DNA of 64,000 nt from positions 649,144 through 713,143 of the forward strand of contig JACPJU010000001.1 in the NCBI GenBank assembly GCA_016187385.1, in the 5' to 3' direction. This stretch comes from Candidatus Aenigmatarchaeota archaeon (GTDB lineage Archaea; Aenigmatarchaeota; Aenigmatarchaeia; CG10238-14; SCSR01). Of this stretch, positions 16,561 to 24,099 are shown piece by piece (within the stretch, counting starts at the first letter, position 1; each line of letters opens with the position of its first letter). The position numbers and the translations under genes were made by a program. The notes under the pieces were generated by a model. It did not search any database, was not told the DNA's origin, and saw only the letters and a list, made by a program, of their open reading frames with translations.

Positions 16561-16992
16561 ATGCCCTACAAATTTTTGGAGGATGTGGCCATAGCCGATG
16601 TAGCTTTCGAAGCTACTGGCAAGACTCTTGAAGAACTGTTTGAATCCTGCGGGTTGGCTGTAACAAACACGATGGTCAAGGATTTGGATTCCGTCAAAAG
16701 AAAGATAGTGAAAGATATTGAGGTCGAATCCGAGTCGATTGAACTGCTCTTGTTTGCTTTCTTGCAGGAGATAATCTTTTACAAGGATGCGAAGCTGTTA
16801 TTGTTCAACAAGTTTGATGTCAGAATACGTCAGATGAAGAAAAAAAATAGATTGAAAGCGAAAGCTTACGGCGAGAAGTTGAATATGAAGAAGCATGAGC
16901 TAAAAGTTGATGTGAAGGCTGTTTCTCTGCACAATTTCCAAGTTAAAAAAACAAGATCCGTATGGAAAGCTTCCGTGATTTTGGACGTGTAA
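16561..16992 (+). CDS. Archease
   Basis: A 143-residue archease, the cofactor that lets RtcB turn over many times and broadens its NTP use. Characteristic are 'FLEDVAIADVAFEATGKTLEELFESC', 'LLLFAFLQEIIFYKDA' and 'LKVDVKAVSLHNFQVKK...WKASVILDV', including the metal-site acidic residues and the C-terminal Asp-Val. Its position two genes from rtcB supports the call. Confidence 0.93.
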   Translation: MPYKFLEDVAIADVAFEATGKTLEELFESCGLAVTNTMVKDLDSVKRKIVKDIEVESESIELLLFAFLQEIIFYKDAKLLLFNKFDVRIRQMKKKNRLKAKAYGEKLNMKKHELKVDVKAVSLHNFQVKKTRSVWKASVILDV

Positions 16993-17003
16993 AAATCTTT
17001 AAA

Positions 17004-17019
17004 TATGTGTTGACACATA
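17004..17019. promoter_or_regulatory. Operator-like inverted repeat in antitoxin promoter
   Basis: TATGTGTTGACACATA has perfect 7-bp arms around a TG centre and overlaps the downstream edge of the TATA element (CTTTAAATA) of the antitoxin gene. Antitoxins of this type usually repress their own promoter, so autoregulation is the likely role. Confidence 0.6.
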
Positions 17020-17037
17020 ATACAAATAGGTGATTGA

Positions 17038-17256
17038 ATGAGCAATATGACTCTATCTGTTCCAGAAGAATTACACAAGAAAATGAGGCAGCACACAGAG
17101 CTAAAGTGGAGCGATATAGCCAGGCAAGCTTTCGAGAAGAAGCTGAAAGAAATTGAGCTGTCTGAAAAATTACTGAGCAAAAGCAATCTGACAGAGGATG
17201 ACGCAGAAAGAATAGGACACAAAATCAAAGGCAAAATCAGGAAAAGGTTTAGCTGA
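17038..17256 (+). CDS. Ribbon-helix-helix antitoxin (VapB-like)
   Basis: A 72-residue protein opening 'MTLSVPEELHKKMRQHTELKWSDIARQAFEKKL', typical of archaeal RHH antitoxins: a DNA-binding beta strand, then two helices, then a charged C-terminal toxin-binding tail. A GGTGA SD lies five bases before the ATG at 17038. Its TGA is directly followed by the ATG of the PIN gene. The promoter carries an inverted repeat suited to an RHH dimer. Confidence 0.85.
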   Translation: MSNMTLSVPEELHKKMRQHTELKWSDIARQAFEKKLKEIELSEKLLSKSNLTEDDAERIGHKIKGKIRKRFS

Positions 17257-17676
17257 ATGAAATTAGTTGTAGACACAAACAGGATAATAGCCGCATTGGT
17301 TAGAGATTCTGCGAGCAGAAAAATCTTACTTTCCGGTAAGTTCGAGTTTTTGACTGTCGGTGTAACTAAATTAGAAATTGAAGAACACAAGTAGGAGATT
17401 CTAGAAAAGGCAAAACTGACCGAAGAAGAATTTACTACGATTTTCTCTCTCTTATTTTCCAAGATTTCTGTCGTAAGCGATGTCGCGATAGAGAGTAAGA
17501 TGGAAGAAGCTAAACAAATAATGGACAAAATTGATACCGATGACACTCCTTTTATTGCATTAGCTTTAGCTGTAGAAAATGACGGTATCTGGAGTGATGA
17601 CACCCATTTTGAACAACAAACTCGAATTAAAGTCTGGAAAACTGTTGTATTGCTGAATCTCTTGAAAGAAATGTAG
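17257..17676 (+). pseudogene. PIN-domain toxin (VapC-like) with in-frame TAG
   Basis: Starting directly after the antitoxin stop, this frame reads 'MKLVVDTNRIIAALVRDS' and ends '...LLKEM', 139 codons, with a single TAG at 17392-17394 (codon 46) between 'LEIEEHK' and 'EILEKAKLTEEEF'. Everything on both sides matches the PIN family, including the acidic residues of 'VVDTN', 'LEIEEH', 'TDDTPFIALAL' and 'WSDDTHF'. One substitution (AAG or GAG to TAG) explains it. Either the toxin is recently inactivated, or the TAG is read through; TAG is used as an ordinary stop by rtcB and others nearby, so inactivation is more likely. Confidence 0.8.
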
Positions 17677-17762
17677 TTTTTACAATTGGACCAATCGGAC
17701 GTGTAAGAATATTTTACAGTTAAAATGGAAGATTTATAAAGCTTAATATGCTTCTAAAATTC

Positions 17763-18701
17763 ATGGTTCGGGATAATCTAAGTAGATTAAGAAATTTAGC
17801 ATTAGCTTTGTTAACTACATTTAATGCAGTTGCTTGTACGGGAGGTCCAACGCCTACGCTAACTTCTACATCAGCATCAATGCCGCAACTTACAGTAACA
17901 CCTGCACCAACCTCATCTCAAACGTCGACACCAGCGCCTAAATTTTCGACACCAGTATATACACCAATTCCCAGATACACCCCTACGTCATTTTTGCCTC
18001 AGGGTTATCAAATTATAAGAGACGCACGTAACATTCCAAAGAAAGAAGGAAGAGATTTAATTGCAACAGACATTACAGAAGAAAGAAACGTTTCTGAAGA
18101 AGATGCTGTAAGAAAGATGTATTGGGAAGGTAGTATACCTTATTATCAATTTAGTGTTGACGGAAAGAAAATAATAGTGTGGCCTAGATTAGGTCTCTCA
18201 TCTAATTACGAACCTGGAGGTCAATTTTATATGAGACAATATGTCAGACCAGGGACAAGAATACTTGATTTTGATTTTTCCTTTTTACCTGATTCTAACT
18301 ATTGCTTTGTTAATCTTGGTGATGGATCTTTTGGTGAGGACTTTACTGACGACGAATGTGATGGTACTGTCAACCATGTTGCCTTCTGGGAAGATATTCT
18401 ATCCGAGAATGGGGAAAAGATTAGACGTTCAGTCAATATTACTTTCCAACGAGGATTTTACATTGGGCATGAAGCGATATATGCGAGGGACAATATGAGA
18501 GAACTGCGGAGAAGGTGGCTGGATTTGAGCGATATGGAAAAGTTTATGCAAGAACATGGTCGTCGTTATTTAGATATATTACTGAGAGGAGATTTGTTAG
18601 AACCCGCAAGCACAAATTCCCATCAAAGATTTAATTCTTACATGTATGGTAGGGATGGTGTAGTGAAGCGACAATACGCACCTAGAAAACTTAGTTTGTA
18701 A
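17763..18701 (+). CDS. Predicted exported, possibly lipid-anchored protein
   Basis: A 312-residue protein with an N-terminal signal ('RNLALALLTTFNAVAC') ending in a lipobox-like Cys, then about 60 residues of Thr/Pro/Ser-rich linker ('TPAPTSSQTSTPAPKF') of the kind seen in surface proteins, and a folded C-terminal domain of about 220 residues with no recognised family. Two cysteines in 'SNYCFV' and 'DDECDG' could pair outside the cell. I favour ATG 17763, which lies at the expected leaderless position after the TATA at 17731; ATG 17748 is the alternative. Confidence 0.6.
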   Translation: MVRDNLSRLRNLALALLTTFNAVACTGGPTPTLTSTSASMPQLTVTPAPTSSQTSTPAPKFSTPVYTPIPRYTPTSFLPQGYQIIRDARNIPKKEGRDLIATDITEERNVSEEDAVRKMYWEGSIPYYQFSVDGKKIIVWPRLGLSSNYEPGGQFYMRQYVRPGTRILDFDFSFLPDSNYCFVNLGDGSFGEDFTDDECDGTVNHVAFWEDILSENGEKIRRSVNITFQRGFYIGHEAIYARDNMRELRRRWLDLSDMEKFMQEHGRRYLDILLRGDLLEPASTNSHQRFNSYMYGRDGVVKRQYAPRKLSL

Positions 18702-18820
18702 TTCACGAACTGGATATATCCAAGACGAATTCAGATAATATTCTGCAGAATACAAATGTTTATATAGAAGTAGCCACTATATAGTAGTGGTTTTTCTGAA
18801 ACCTAATTTTGGTGACGATC

Positions 18821-19705
18821 ATGGAGAGAAAGAAGGTAGGTCTGGTATTGAGCGGCGGCGGACAGGGCGGATGGATACAGCTTGGAGCATTGCAGGTTCT
18901 CGAAAAAGAAAAGGTACCTTTTGACATAATCGTCGGCACAAGTGTAGGCGGTCTTATCGGATGGGGGCTTGCTTCTGGTCTTTCTGTCAAAAAACTTATC
19001 AAAAAATCAGAGCTCATCAAAGAAGCTGATTTCAAGAAATTGTCTTATGACAATTATTCTGTTTTTGACCCTCATGCGGGATTTGAAAAGATGAAGGAAA
19101 TATTCGGCAGCAAGAAAATAGAAGACCTCCAAAAGAAATTTGCTGTTGTTGCTGTCGACATGTGGACGGGAGAGGAGGTTGTAATTGACAAAGGTTCTGT
19201 CGCAGATGCTGTCAGAGCCACCACGTGCATCCCGGCTGTTTTCCCGCCTGTTGAAATCGACGGAAGGTTGCTGGTGGACGGAGGTGTTCTTAACGTGCTT
19301 CCTGTAGATGTGGCTTACAGCATGGGCGCCGACATAACAATAGCCATAGATGTTTCCAACTTTGGGAAGAGCGTGTTCAACATCAGACCAAAGGGCGTGC
19401 ACCCGCTTACAAAGAGACTGATAGACACGACAAAGAGTCCTTATCTGGCTGCCTTGGCTAAAAGAAGCTATTTGTTTGAGAGCTTGTTCGAGTCTGTGAG
19501 AATCATGGGCAAGCGAATAAGAAACGAAAAGTTGGCCAGAACGCCGCCTACAGTTTTGATTGAAGAGAGGTTCTCCCCTGATTTTTCATCCATTGTCATA
19601 GACGATCCTGTAATCAGGGAAAAGATGATGAAGATGGGAAGGGAGTCTGCCCGCAAGGCTATGAAAAAAATCAAAGCAGCGTTAGCCGTGGAACCTGTAG
19701 CCTAG
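18821..19705 (+). CDS. Patatin-like phospholipase (RssA family)
   Basis: A 294-residue Ser-Asp dyad hydrolase. It has the oxyanion loop 'LSGGGQGGWIQLGALQVL', the nucleophile elbow 'GTSVGGLIGW' (GxSxG) and the catalytic 'VDGGVLNVLPV' Asp. It likely cleaves lipid acyl esters at the membrane. ATG 18821 is chosen because GGTGA lies five bases upstream; the ORF-track start is earlier. TATA (GTTTATATAG, 18759) is followed by an inverted repeat CCACTA-TATAG-TAGTGG across the predicted start of transcription, a possible operator. Confidence 0.9.
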   Translation: MERKKVGLVLSGGGQGGWIQLGALQVLEKEKVPFDIIVGTSVGGLIGWGLASGLSVKKLIKKSELIKEADFKKLSYDNYSVFDPHAGFEKMKEIFGSKKIEDLQKKFAVVAVDMWTGEEVVIDKGSVADAVRATTCIPAVFPPVEIDGRLLVDGGVLNVLPVDVAYSMGADITIAIDVSNFGKSVFNIRPKGVHPLTKRLIDTTKSPYLAALAKRSYLFESLFESVRIMGKRIRNEKLARTPPTVLIEERFSPDFSSIVIDDPVIREKMMKMGRESARKAMKKIKAALAVEPVA

Positions 19706-20515
19706 TTTCTCGAAGATTTGTTTCATCTTCAGGCTGTCCATTTCTAGAATCGGAGATTCTGATATTATTGTGATGTCTACCTTCCTTTTCAGGATTTCCC
19801 TGGCCAAAGGCTCGAATGGTGGACTGCTGTCAATAGGTACATGAACGTCAACAAATTCTCCTTTCTTGTTTTTGTCCACGCCTTCAAAATGGGAATTGAT
19901 ATGGTCTAATTTCAAGGCAGCAATTTTATCGAAGACCTCTCCATAGCTTATCTTTCCATTCCCTCTGACGAATATATGCGCCCAGTCTATGTATGGAACC
20001 AACTGCTTGCTCTTGACATCTCTGCACAATTCAACTATTTCATCCAAAGTTCCGAACTGGGTCTTTCTTCCTGTAGTCTCGATTCCTATCTTTGTTTTTG
20101 TCACACCTTTCGATTTCAGTTTGTCGAGAATGTCCATGGTGTTTTCTTTCAGTTTCTCATAAGCCTGTTCCGGTGTCAGTCCTGTGTAGTAAGCGGCATG
20201 AACGGCCACAGCGTCAGCACCAGCTACCTCGCCGATAAAAACACTCTTGATAATCCTTTCTTTTGACGCTTCGATTACTTTCTTGTCCTTCGAGCATAGG
20301 TTGATGAAATAAGGCGCGTGTATCGATAGCCTTATGTTCGATTCTTTTGCTACCTTCTTGACCTCTTCAGCGGATTTCTCGTTGAGATAAATAAAGCGGA
20401 CAAATTCTATCTCCATCGCGTTTAGTCCTATTTCGCTGACATATTTGACGCCGTCGGCAGTAGAAGAACCTTTGGATGATGTCGGCAAACCAGCAGGCCC
20501 CAAATATATTGTCAT
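19682..20515 (-). CDS. nfo: Endonuclease IV-like TIM-barrel protein
   Basis: A 277-residue xylose isomerase-like TIM barrel related to endonuclease IV (AP endonuclease). Metal-ligand blocks are 'IHAPYFINL', 'VHAAYYTGL', 'GIETTGR', 'YIDWAHIF', 'HINSHFEG' and 'ISESPILE'. The true start is MTIYLGPAG at 20515; the ORF-track extension runs antisense through retropepsin 1. It ends 24 bases inside the convergent patatin gene. Substrate specificity for abasic sites is inferred from the family; sugar isomerases share the fold. Confidence 0.83.
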   Translation of the reverse strand: MTIYLGPAGLPTSSKGSSTADGVKYVSEIGLNAMEIEFVRFIYLNEKSAEEVKKVAKESNIRLSIHAPYFINLCSKDKKVIEASKERIIKSVFIGEVAGADAVAVHAAYYTGLTPEQAYEKLKENTMDILDKLKSKGVTKTKIGIETTGRKTQFGTLDEIVELCRDVKSKQLVPYIDWAHIFVRGNGKISYGEVFDKIAALKLDHINSHFEGVDKNKKGEFVDVHVPIDSSPPFEPLAREILKRKVDITIISESPILEMDSLKMKQIFEKLGYRFHG

Positions 20516-20546
20516 TGAATTTATATTTGGAAAACAAACTTTATTT

Positions 20547-20888
20547 ATGGAAATCATCAAGAAAGCCAAGATATCAGTCAACGGCAAGTCGGAAGAAGTG
20601 GAAGCTTTTATTGATACAGGAGCTGACAGGACTATGATAGATGAAGAAGTTTTGTTAAGATTAGGTGCTCCAAATTTTGGTAGAACAGTACTAGTAACAG
20701 TTGGTGAGTTGAAAGAAAAGAAGCTCATGTATGCTGCCATGGTAGAAATAGATGGTGTCGATTTTGGCCTGACAGTAATTGGAGGCAAGAAAAATCTTAT
20801 AGGACATGATTTTCTTCAACTGGGCAAAGCCATTATTAATGAAGAAACAGGAGAAGTAAAGTTTATGAAGAATTGGATAGAAATGTAA
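20547..20888 (+). CDS. Retropepsin-like aspartyl protease, copy 1
   Basis: A 113-residue single-domain clan AA protease. The catalytic motif is 'FIDTGADRTMID' near residue 20 and the second family motif 'NLIGHDFLQLGKAII' near residue 90; like retroviral protease it must dimerise to form the active site. It is closely similar along its whole length to copy 2 at 50398-50739. It is divergent from the endonuclease IV-like gene with 31 bases between starts. No retroelement genes are nearby. The substrate is unknown. Confidence 0.85.
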   Translation: MEIIKKAKISVNGKSEEVEAFIDTGADRTMIDEEVLLRLGAPNFGRTVLVTVGELKEKKLMYAAMVEIDGVDFGLTVIGGKKNLIGHDFLQLGKAIINEETGEVKFMKNWIEM

Positions 20889-20931
20889 CTAAATTTTTAC
20901 GTATCATCAATGAGCAGCTTTGCAAAAGTCT

Positions 20932-20947
20932 TGTAACACGTGTTACA
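20932..20947. promoter_or_regulatory. 16-bp palindrome TGTAACACGTGTTACA
   Basis: A perfect 16-bp palindrome identical to those at 51452 and inside 36766-36787. It lies 44 bases downstream of retropepsin 1, in the 380-base spacer before the next clear gene. A binding site for a dimeric protein is the simplest reading; no target gene is obvious. Confidence 0.5.
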
Positions 20948-21047
20948 TTAGATGCAGACAACAATATCTTGTTTAGGTGCAAACTTTCATTGGGCATTAG
21001 TTTTATATTTTCTAATACACTTCATCTAATACATAAAGGCACATTAA

Positions 21048-21119
21048 ATGGCTCACGTAGTTTCTTCCAAGCCCGAAGAAATCCAGCGCATAGAAGACAT
21101 GTTGTATATGGAATATTAA
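21048..21119 (+). CDS. Possible 23-residue micro-ORF
   Basis: A short ORF reading 'MAHVVSSKPEEIQRIEDMLYMEY'. A TATA-like TTTTATATTTT lies about 40 bases upstream and AAAGG about 10 bases before the ATG. Composition is protein-like (amphipathic, acidic). It precedes the IS605-type right-end relic, so it may equally be a remnant. Weak call. Confidence 0.25.
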   Translation: MAHVVSSKPEEIQRIEDMLYMEY

Positions 21120-21137
21120 AAGAAAAATTAATACGTT

Positions 21138-21236
21138 GAGCAGAAATCTGCGGACTTCAGTCCGCCAGATGAATGCCGTCGAAAGGCAGCATAATAGAAA
21201 GGAAACCGCGGTACTTTAGCCCGTGGAGGATGTCAT
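21138..21236 (+). mobile_element. IS200/IS605-type right end, candidate orphan omega-RNA scaffold
   Basis: About 100 GC-richer bases with consecutive hairpins: GCAGA-AA-TCTGC, GCGGACT-TC-AGTCCGC, a GCC...GGC loop with GTCGAAA, and CCGCGG...CCGTGG enclosing TACTTTAGC, ending GGAGGATGTCA. From memory this layout and wording match right ends of archaeal IS605-group elements, where the transcript acts as the TnpB guide RNA. No tnpA or tnpB remains in the window, so it is a relic, a PATE-like non-autonomous copy, or a domesticated guide RNA. Flanking DNA is AT-rich and unremarkable. Confidence 0.6.
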
Positions 21237-21271
21237 TTATATAATTAAAATCGTATAGTTAATTAGGTTAC

Positions 21272-21505
21272 ATGGAGTGGAAAGAATCATCTATTTATAT
21301 TCTATGGATTTTAGTTCTTTTCCTTAATTTTTTCTTTATTGGTTGGATTGTAACACTTATACTAACAATAATTTCAATATTCTTAGCGAATAGACTAGAA
21401 GACGAAAAGAAGGGGAAAATACTTTCAATAAGTGCCATCATTATTTTCTTCGTGGGACTTTTGCTGGTTTCAAGTTTTTCATATCTAATAAAACCATTAT
21501 ATTGA
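21272..21505 (+). CDS. Small membrane protein, two helices
   Basis: A 77-residue protein with two long hydrophobic segments (residues 8-38 and 50-72) separated by a short charged loop 'NRLEDEKKGK'. Unknown function. It overlaps or nearly abuts the next membrane protein gene, so the two probably form a unit. Confidence 0.55.
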   Translation: MEWKESSIYILWILVLFLNFFFIGWIVTLILTIISIFLANRLEDEKKGKILSISAIIIFFVGLLLVSSFSYLIKPLY

Positions 21506-21510
21506 ACAAT

Positions 21511-22350
21511 ATGAAAAACAGATTTTTTCTTTCGAAATGGATGATAGGAGTTTCCATTTTAGCTTTTGCTTTGTATTTAATATATCTGTTATACCCTCTG
21601 TTTCCTATATCGAGCAATAAAACCATCTCTTATTTAATTTTTGGTGTTTTGATTATCTCAGTTGTAATGACAGTTTTAATTATAGGTAAATACACCAAAC
21701 AACCAATTCTTGAAAAACGGAAACAGTCCCTCTACATACCCGAGTGGCGAGTTAAATGGGAATATTTGCCGTTTATTTTGTTCATGATTCTGGGTAGTCT
21801 GGTTCTTGTGTATATGGGAATTAACATTAATTCCACTTTTGTCATTTTGGCTGGAGTATTATTTATTTTCATTTCTATAAGTGCATATCTTTTAATCCGA
21901 AAAATCACAACAAGAATATCTGAATATGAAATAAGGGGAAATAATATTTTCTTTCCAAAATGGGCTTTTTACGCTATACTTACGATTAGTATTATATTAT
22001 TTCCTATTATGGGTTGGATAGGATGGGGTTTCTATAAAATCTCAGGATACTTGTCCACTGATGTTATTTTTATGTTTATTGTGGAATTTGTTATTCTACT
22101 ACTTCCTGTTTTGACGTATCTGTCTACTAAAATAGCTGTATTTGAAATTAAGAAAAATGAAGTATTCCTGAGCCAATCCCTATATATGTCACTGTCATTT
22201 TTGGCTACAGCAATTTTCATGACCAGCCTCTACTTTCTTTTAGTAAAGAATGACTACTATTTAGGTTTTATGATACTCTTCATTGGACTTTCAGTTCTCG
22301 TACTGTCATATATTTTCAGATATAAAGAACATTTATTTACATTAAAATAG
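21511..22350 (+). CDS. Polytopic membrane protein, unknown
   Basis: About 279 residues with roughly eight hydrophobic helices in pairs, separated by short polar loops that twice contain a related phrase ('IPEWRVKWEYLPF' and 'FPKWAFYAI'; 'LSKWMIG' at the start), suggesting an internal repeat of a two-helix unit. No transporter signature was recognised. I use ATG 21511 rather than the TTG at 21502. Likely co-transcribed with the two-helix protein upstream. Confidence 0.55.
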   Translation: MKNRFFLSKWMIGVSILAFALYLIYLLYPLFPISSNKTISYLIFGVLIISVVMTVLIIGKYTKQPILEKRKQSLYIPEWRVKWEYLPFILFMILGSLVLVYMGININSTFVILAGVLFIFISISAYLLIRKITTRISEYEIRGNNIFFPKWAFYAILTISIILFPIMGWIGWGFYKISGYLSTDVIFMFIVEFVILLLPVLTYLSTKIAVFEIKKNEVFLSQSLYMSLSFLATAIFMTSLYFLLVKNDYYLGFMILFIGLSVLVLSYIFRYKEHLFTLK

Positions 22351-22360
22351 TACAACGAAG

Positions 22361-24076
22361 TTACTGCTTTAACATTTTGAGGAATCTCTTCAGATTTCTT
22401 GTATTCACAACATCCCTAGCTTCAGCCCATCCTCTTCTTGCTTGAGCTATGCCGAATTCTAGAAAACGAATCTGGTTTCTGTTATGAGCGTCGGAATTTA
22501 TAATTAATTTGGATCCAGCATTCACAGCCAGTCTGATATGGTCGTCTTTCAAATCCATCCTCTCAGAAGCATTAATCTCAAGAATTGTATCAGTATCCTT
22601 CGCGGCCTGTATTATCTTTTCTATATCAACTTCATACGGTTCTCTTTGCTGCAGTATGCGACCTGTAGGATGAAACAATATATCAATATGTTCATTCTCA
22701 ATGGCTTTTATTATTCTGTTGGTTTGTTCTGATCGCGGCAAGTTAAAATTGGAATGGACAGACACACCGACAACATCTAACTCAGATAATGCCTTGTTTG
22801 AAATATCCAAACTACCATTCTTCAGGATGTTTACTTCAGCGCCCGATAAAATCGTTATGCCACGAATCTCTTTATTGATTTTTTCTATTTCTTTTTTCTG
22901 CTGTTGTAATTTCCTTTCATCTAATCCTCCCGCAAAACCCAAGTTTTTTGTATGGTCTGTGATAGCGATGTATTCCAATCCCAGTTTCTTCGCTTCCTCG
23001 GCCATTTCTTTTATTGAATCGGTGCCGTCGGTCCATTTTGTATGTATCTGCAAATTGCCTTTCAAATCATTGTAACCAATCAGTTTCGGCAATTTATTTT
23101 TCATCGCTGCTTGTATTTCTCCTGTATTTTCCCTCAATTCAGGCGGTATCCATTTCATCCCAAGTTTTTCATAAACTTCTTCTTCTCTTCTGCCCACCAT
23201 TTGTTTGTTATGCTTGTCGAAGATGCCGTATTCGTTCAACTTCCACCCCTTTTCAATAGCGATCTTTCTAAGGGCGATGTTATGGTCTTTGTTTCCTGTG
23301 AAGTATTGCAATGCAGCACCGTAACTTTTCTCTGGTATCACGCGAAGGTCGGCATCCAACCCATTCTTTAATTTGACCATGGATTTTGTCGGTCCTTTTC
23401 CATAGATATGCATGACATCGGGCATTGCTGTAAAGAAGTCCATCACCTTCTGAGGCTTGTCGGAAACAACAAGAATGTCGGCATCTCCAATAGTCTCTTT
23501 CATTCTTCTTGTGCTGCCGCTTATGTCAACCTTTTTCACTTCAGGCAGCTTCCGAAGTTTTTCCTCTATCTCTTTCAATTGTGGAAGTACATGACCAAGA
23601 ACGAATCTACCTTTGTTTTTCTTCAGGAATTCAATTCCGCTGAGAATATCTTCTTCGCTTTTCTTGCCAAAGTTGGGAAGCTTGCTTATCTTACCTTGTT
23701 TAGCGATTTTTTCCAATTGTTCAACAGTTTTTATTTTCAATTTCTTGTAGAGCGTCTTGACGGTCTTTGGTCCGACACCTTCTATCGCTGTCAATCCTTC
23801 AATGTCAACAGGAATTTTTTTCTTCAGCGTCTCATAGTATTCTAACTTCCCAGTTAGAATCATCTCTTCGATTTTTTCCGCTATGTGTTCACCCACTCCT
23901 GAGATTTCCATCAATGCCTTGATGCCGCCTTTTTTGTAAATGTTGGAAACATCTTCTGTCAATGCTTCCACAGAACGTGCGGCTTTCTCATATGCACGGG
24001 GCTTGAATGGTTCTTCTTCCATCTCGAGATAAAGTGATATGTTGTATAGAATCTTGGCGATTTCGAAGTTCTTCAT
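22361..24076 (-). CDS. polX: DNA polymerase X with PHP domain
   Basis: A 571-residue family X repair polymerase. Order: N-terminal 8-kDa-like HhH domain with two HhH motifs ('EISGVGEHIAEKI', 'AIEGVGPKTVKTL'), polymerase palm with 'GSTRRMKETIGDADILV' and 'DADLRVI' supplying catalytic Asp residues, then a C-terminal PHP domain ('LQIHTKWTDGTD', 'AITDHTKN', 'GAEVNIL', 'FHPTGR', 'INSDAHN'). PHP domains in PolX give 3'-5' exonuclease and AP-processing activity. Start at 24076 is preferred over the TTG at 24097. It is followed upstream by the CobW gene, 23 bases away. Confidence 0.93.
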   Translation of the reverse strand: MKNFEIAKILYNISLYLEMEEEPFKPRAYEKAARSVEALTEDVSNIYKKGGIKALMEISGVGEHIAEKIEEMILTGKLEYYETLKKKIPVDIEGLTAIEGVGPKTVKTLYKKLKIKTVEQLEKIAKQGKISKLPNFGKKSEEDILSGIEFLKKNKGRFVLGHVLPQLKEIEEKLRKLPEVKKVDISGSTRRMKETIGDADILVVSDKPQKVMDFFTAMPDVMHIYGKGPTKSMVKLKNGLDADLRVIPEKSYGAALQYFTGNKDHNIALRKIAIEKGWKLNEYGIFDKHNKQMVGRREEEVYEKLGMKWIPPELRENTGEIQAAMKNKLPKLIGYNDLKGNLQIHTKWTDGTDSIKEMAEEAKKLGLEYIAITDHTKNLGFAGGLDERKLQQQKKEIEKINKEIRGITILSGAEVNILKNGSLDISNKALSELDVVGVSVHSNFNLPRSEQTNRIIKAIENEHIDILFHPTGRILQQREPYEVDIEKIIQAAKDTDTILEINASERMDLKDDHIRLAVNAGSKLIINSDAHNRNQIRFLEFGIAQARRGWAEARDVVNTRNLKRFLKMLKQ

Positions 24077-24099
24077 AAATATAATATTCTCAATCAAAA

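Noticed and set aside
16866-17603. Minus-strand ORF of 245 aa
   Set aside because: Antisense to archease, antitoxin and PIN frames; composition is Ser/Leu-rich and shadow-like.
20873-21139. Plus-strand ORF of 88 aa after retropepsin 1
   Set aside because: It begins in another frame inside the retropepsin gene, spans a palindrome and has no RBS or family match.
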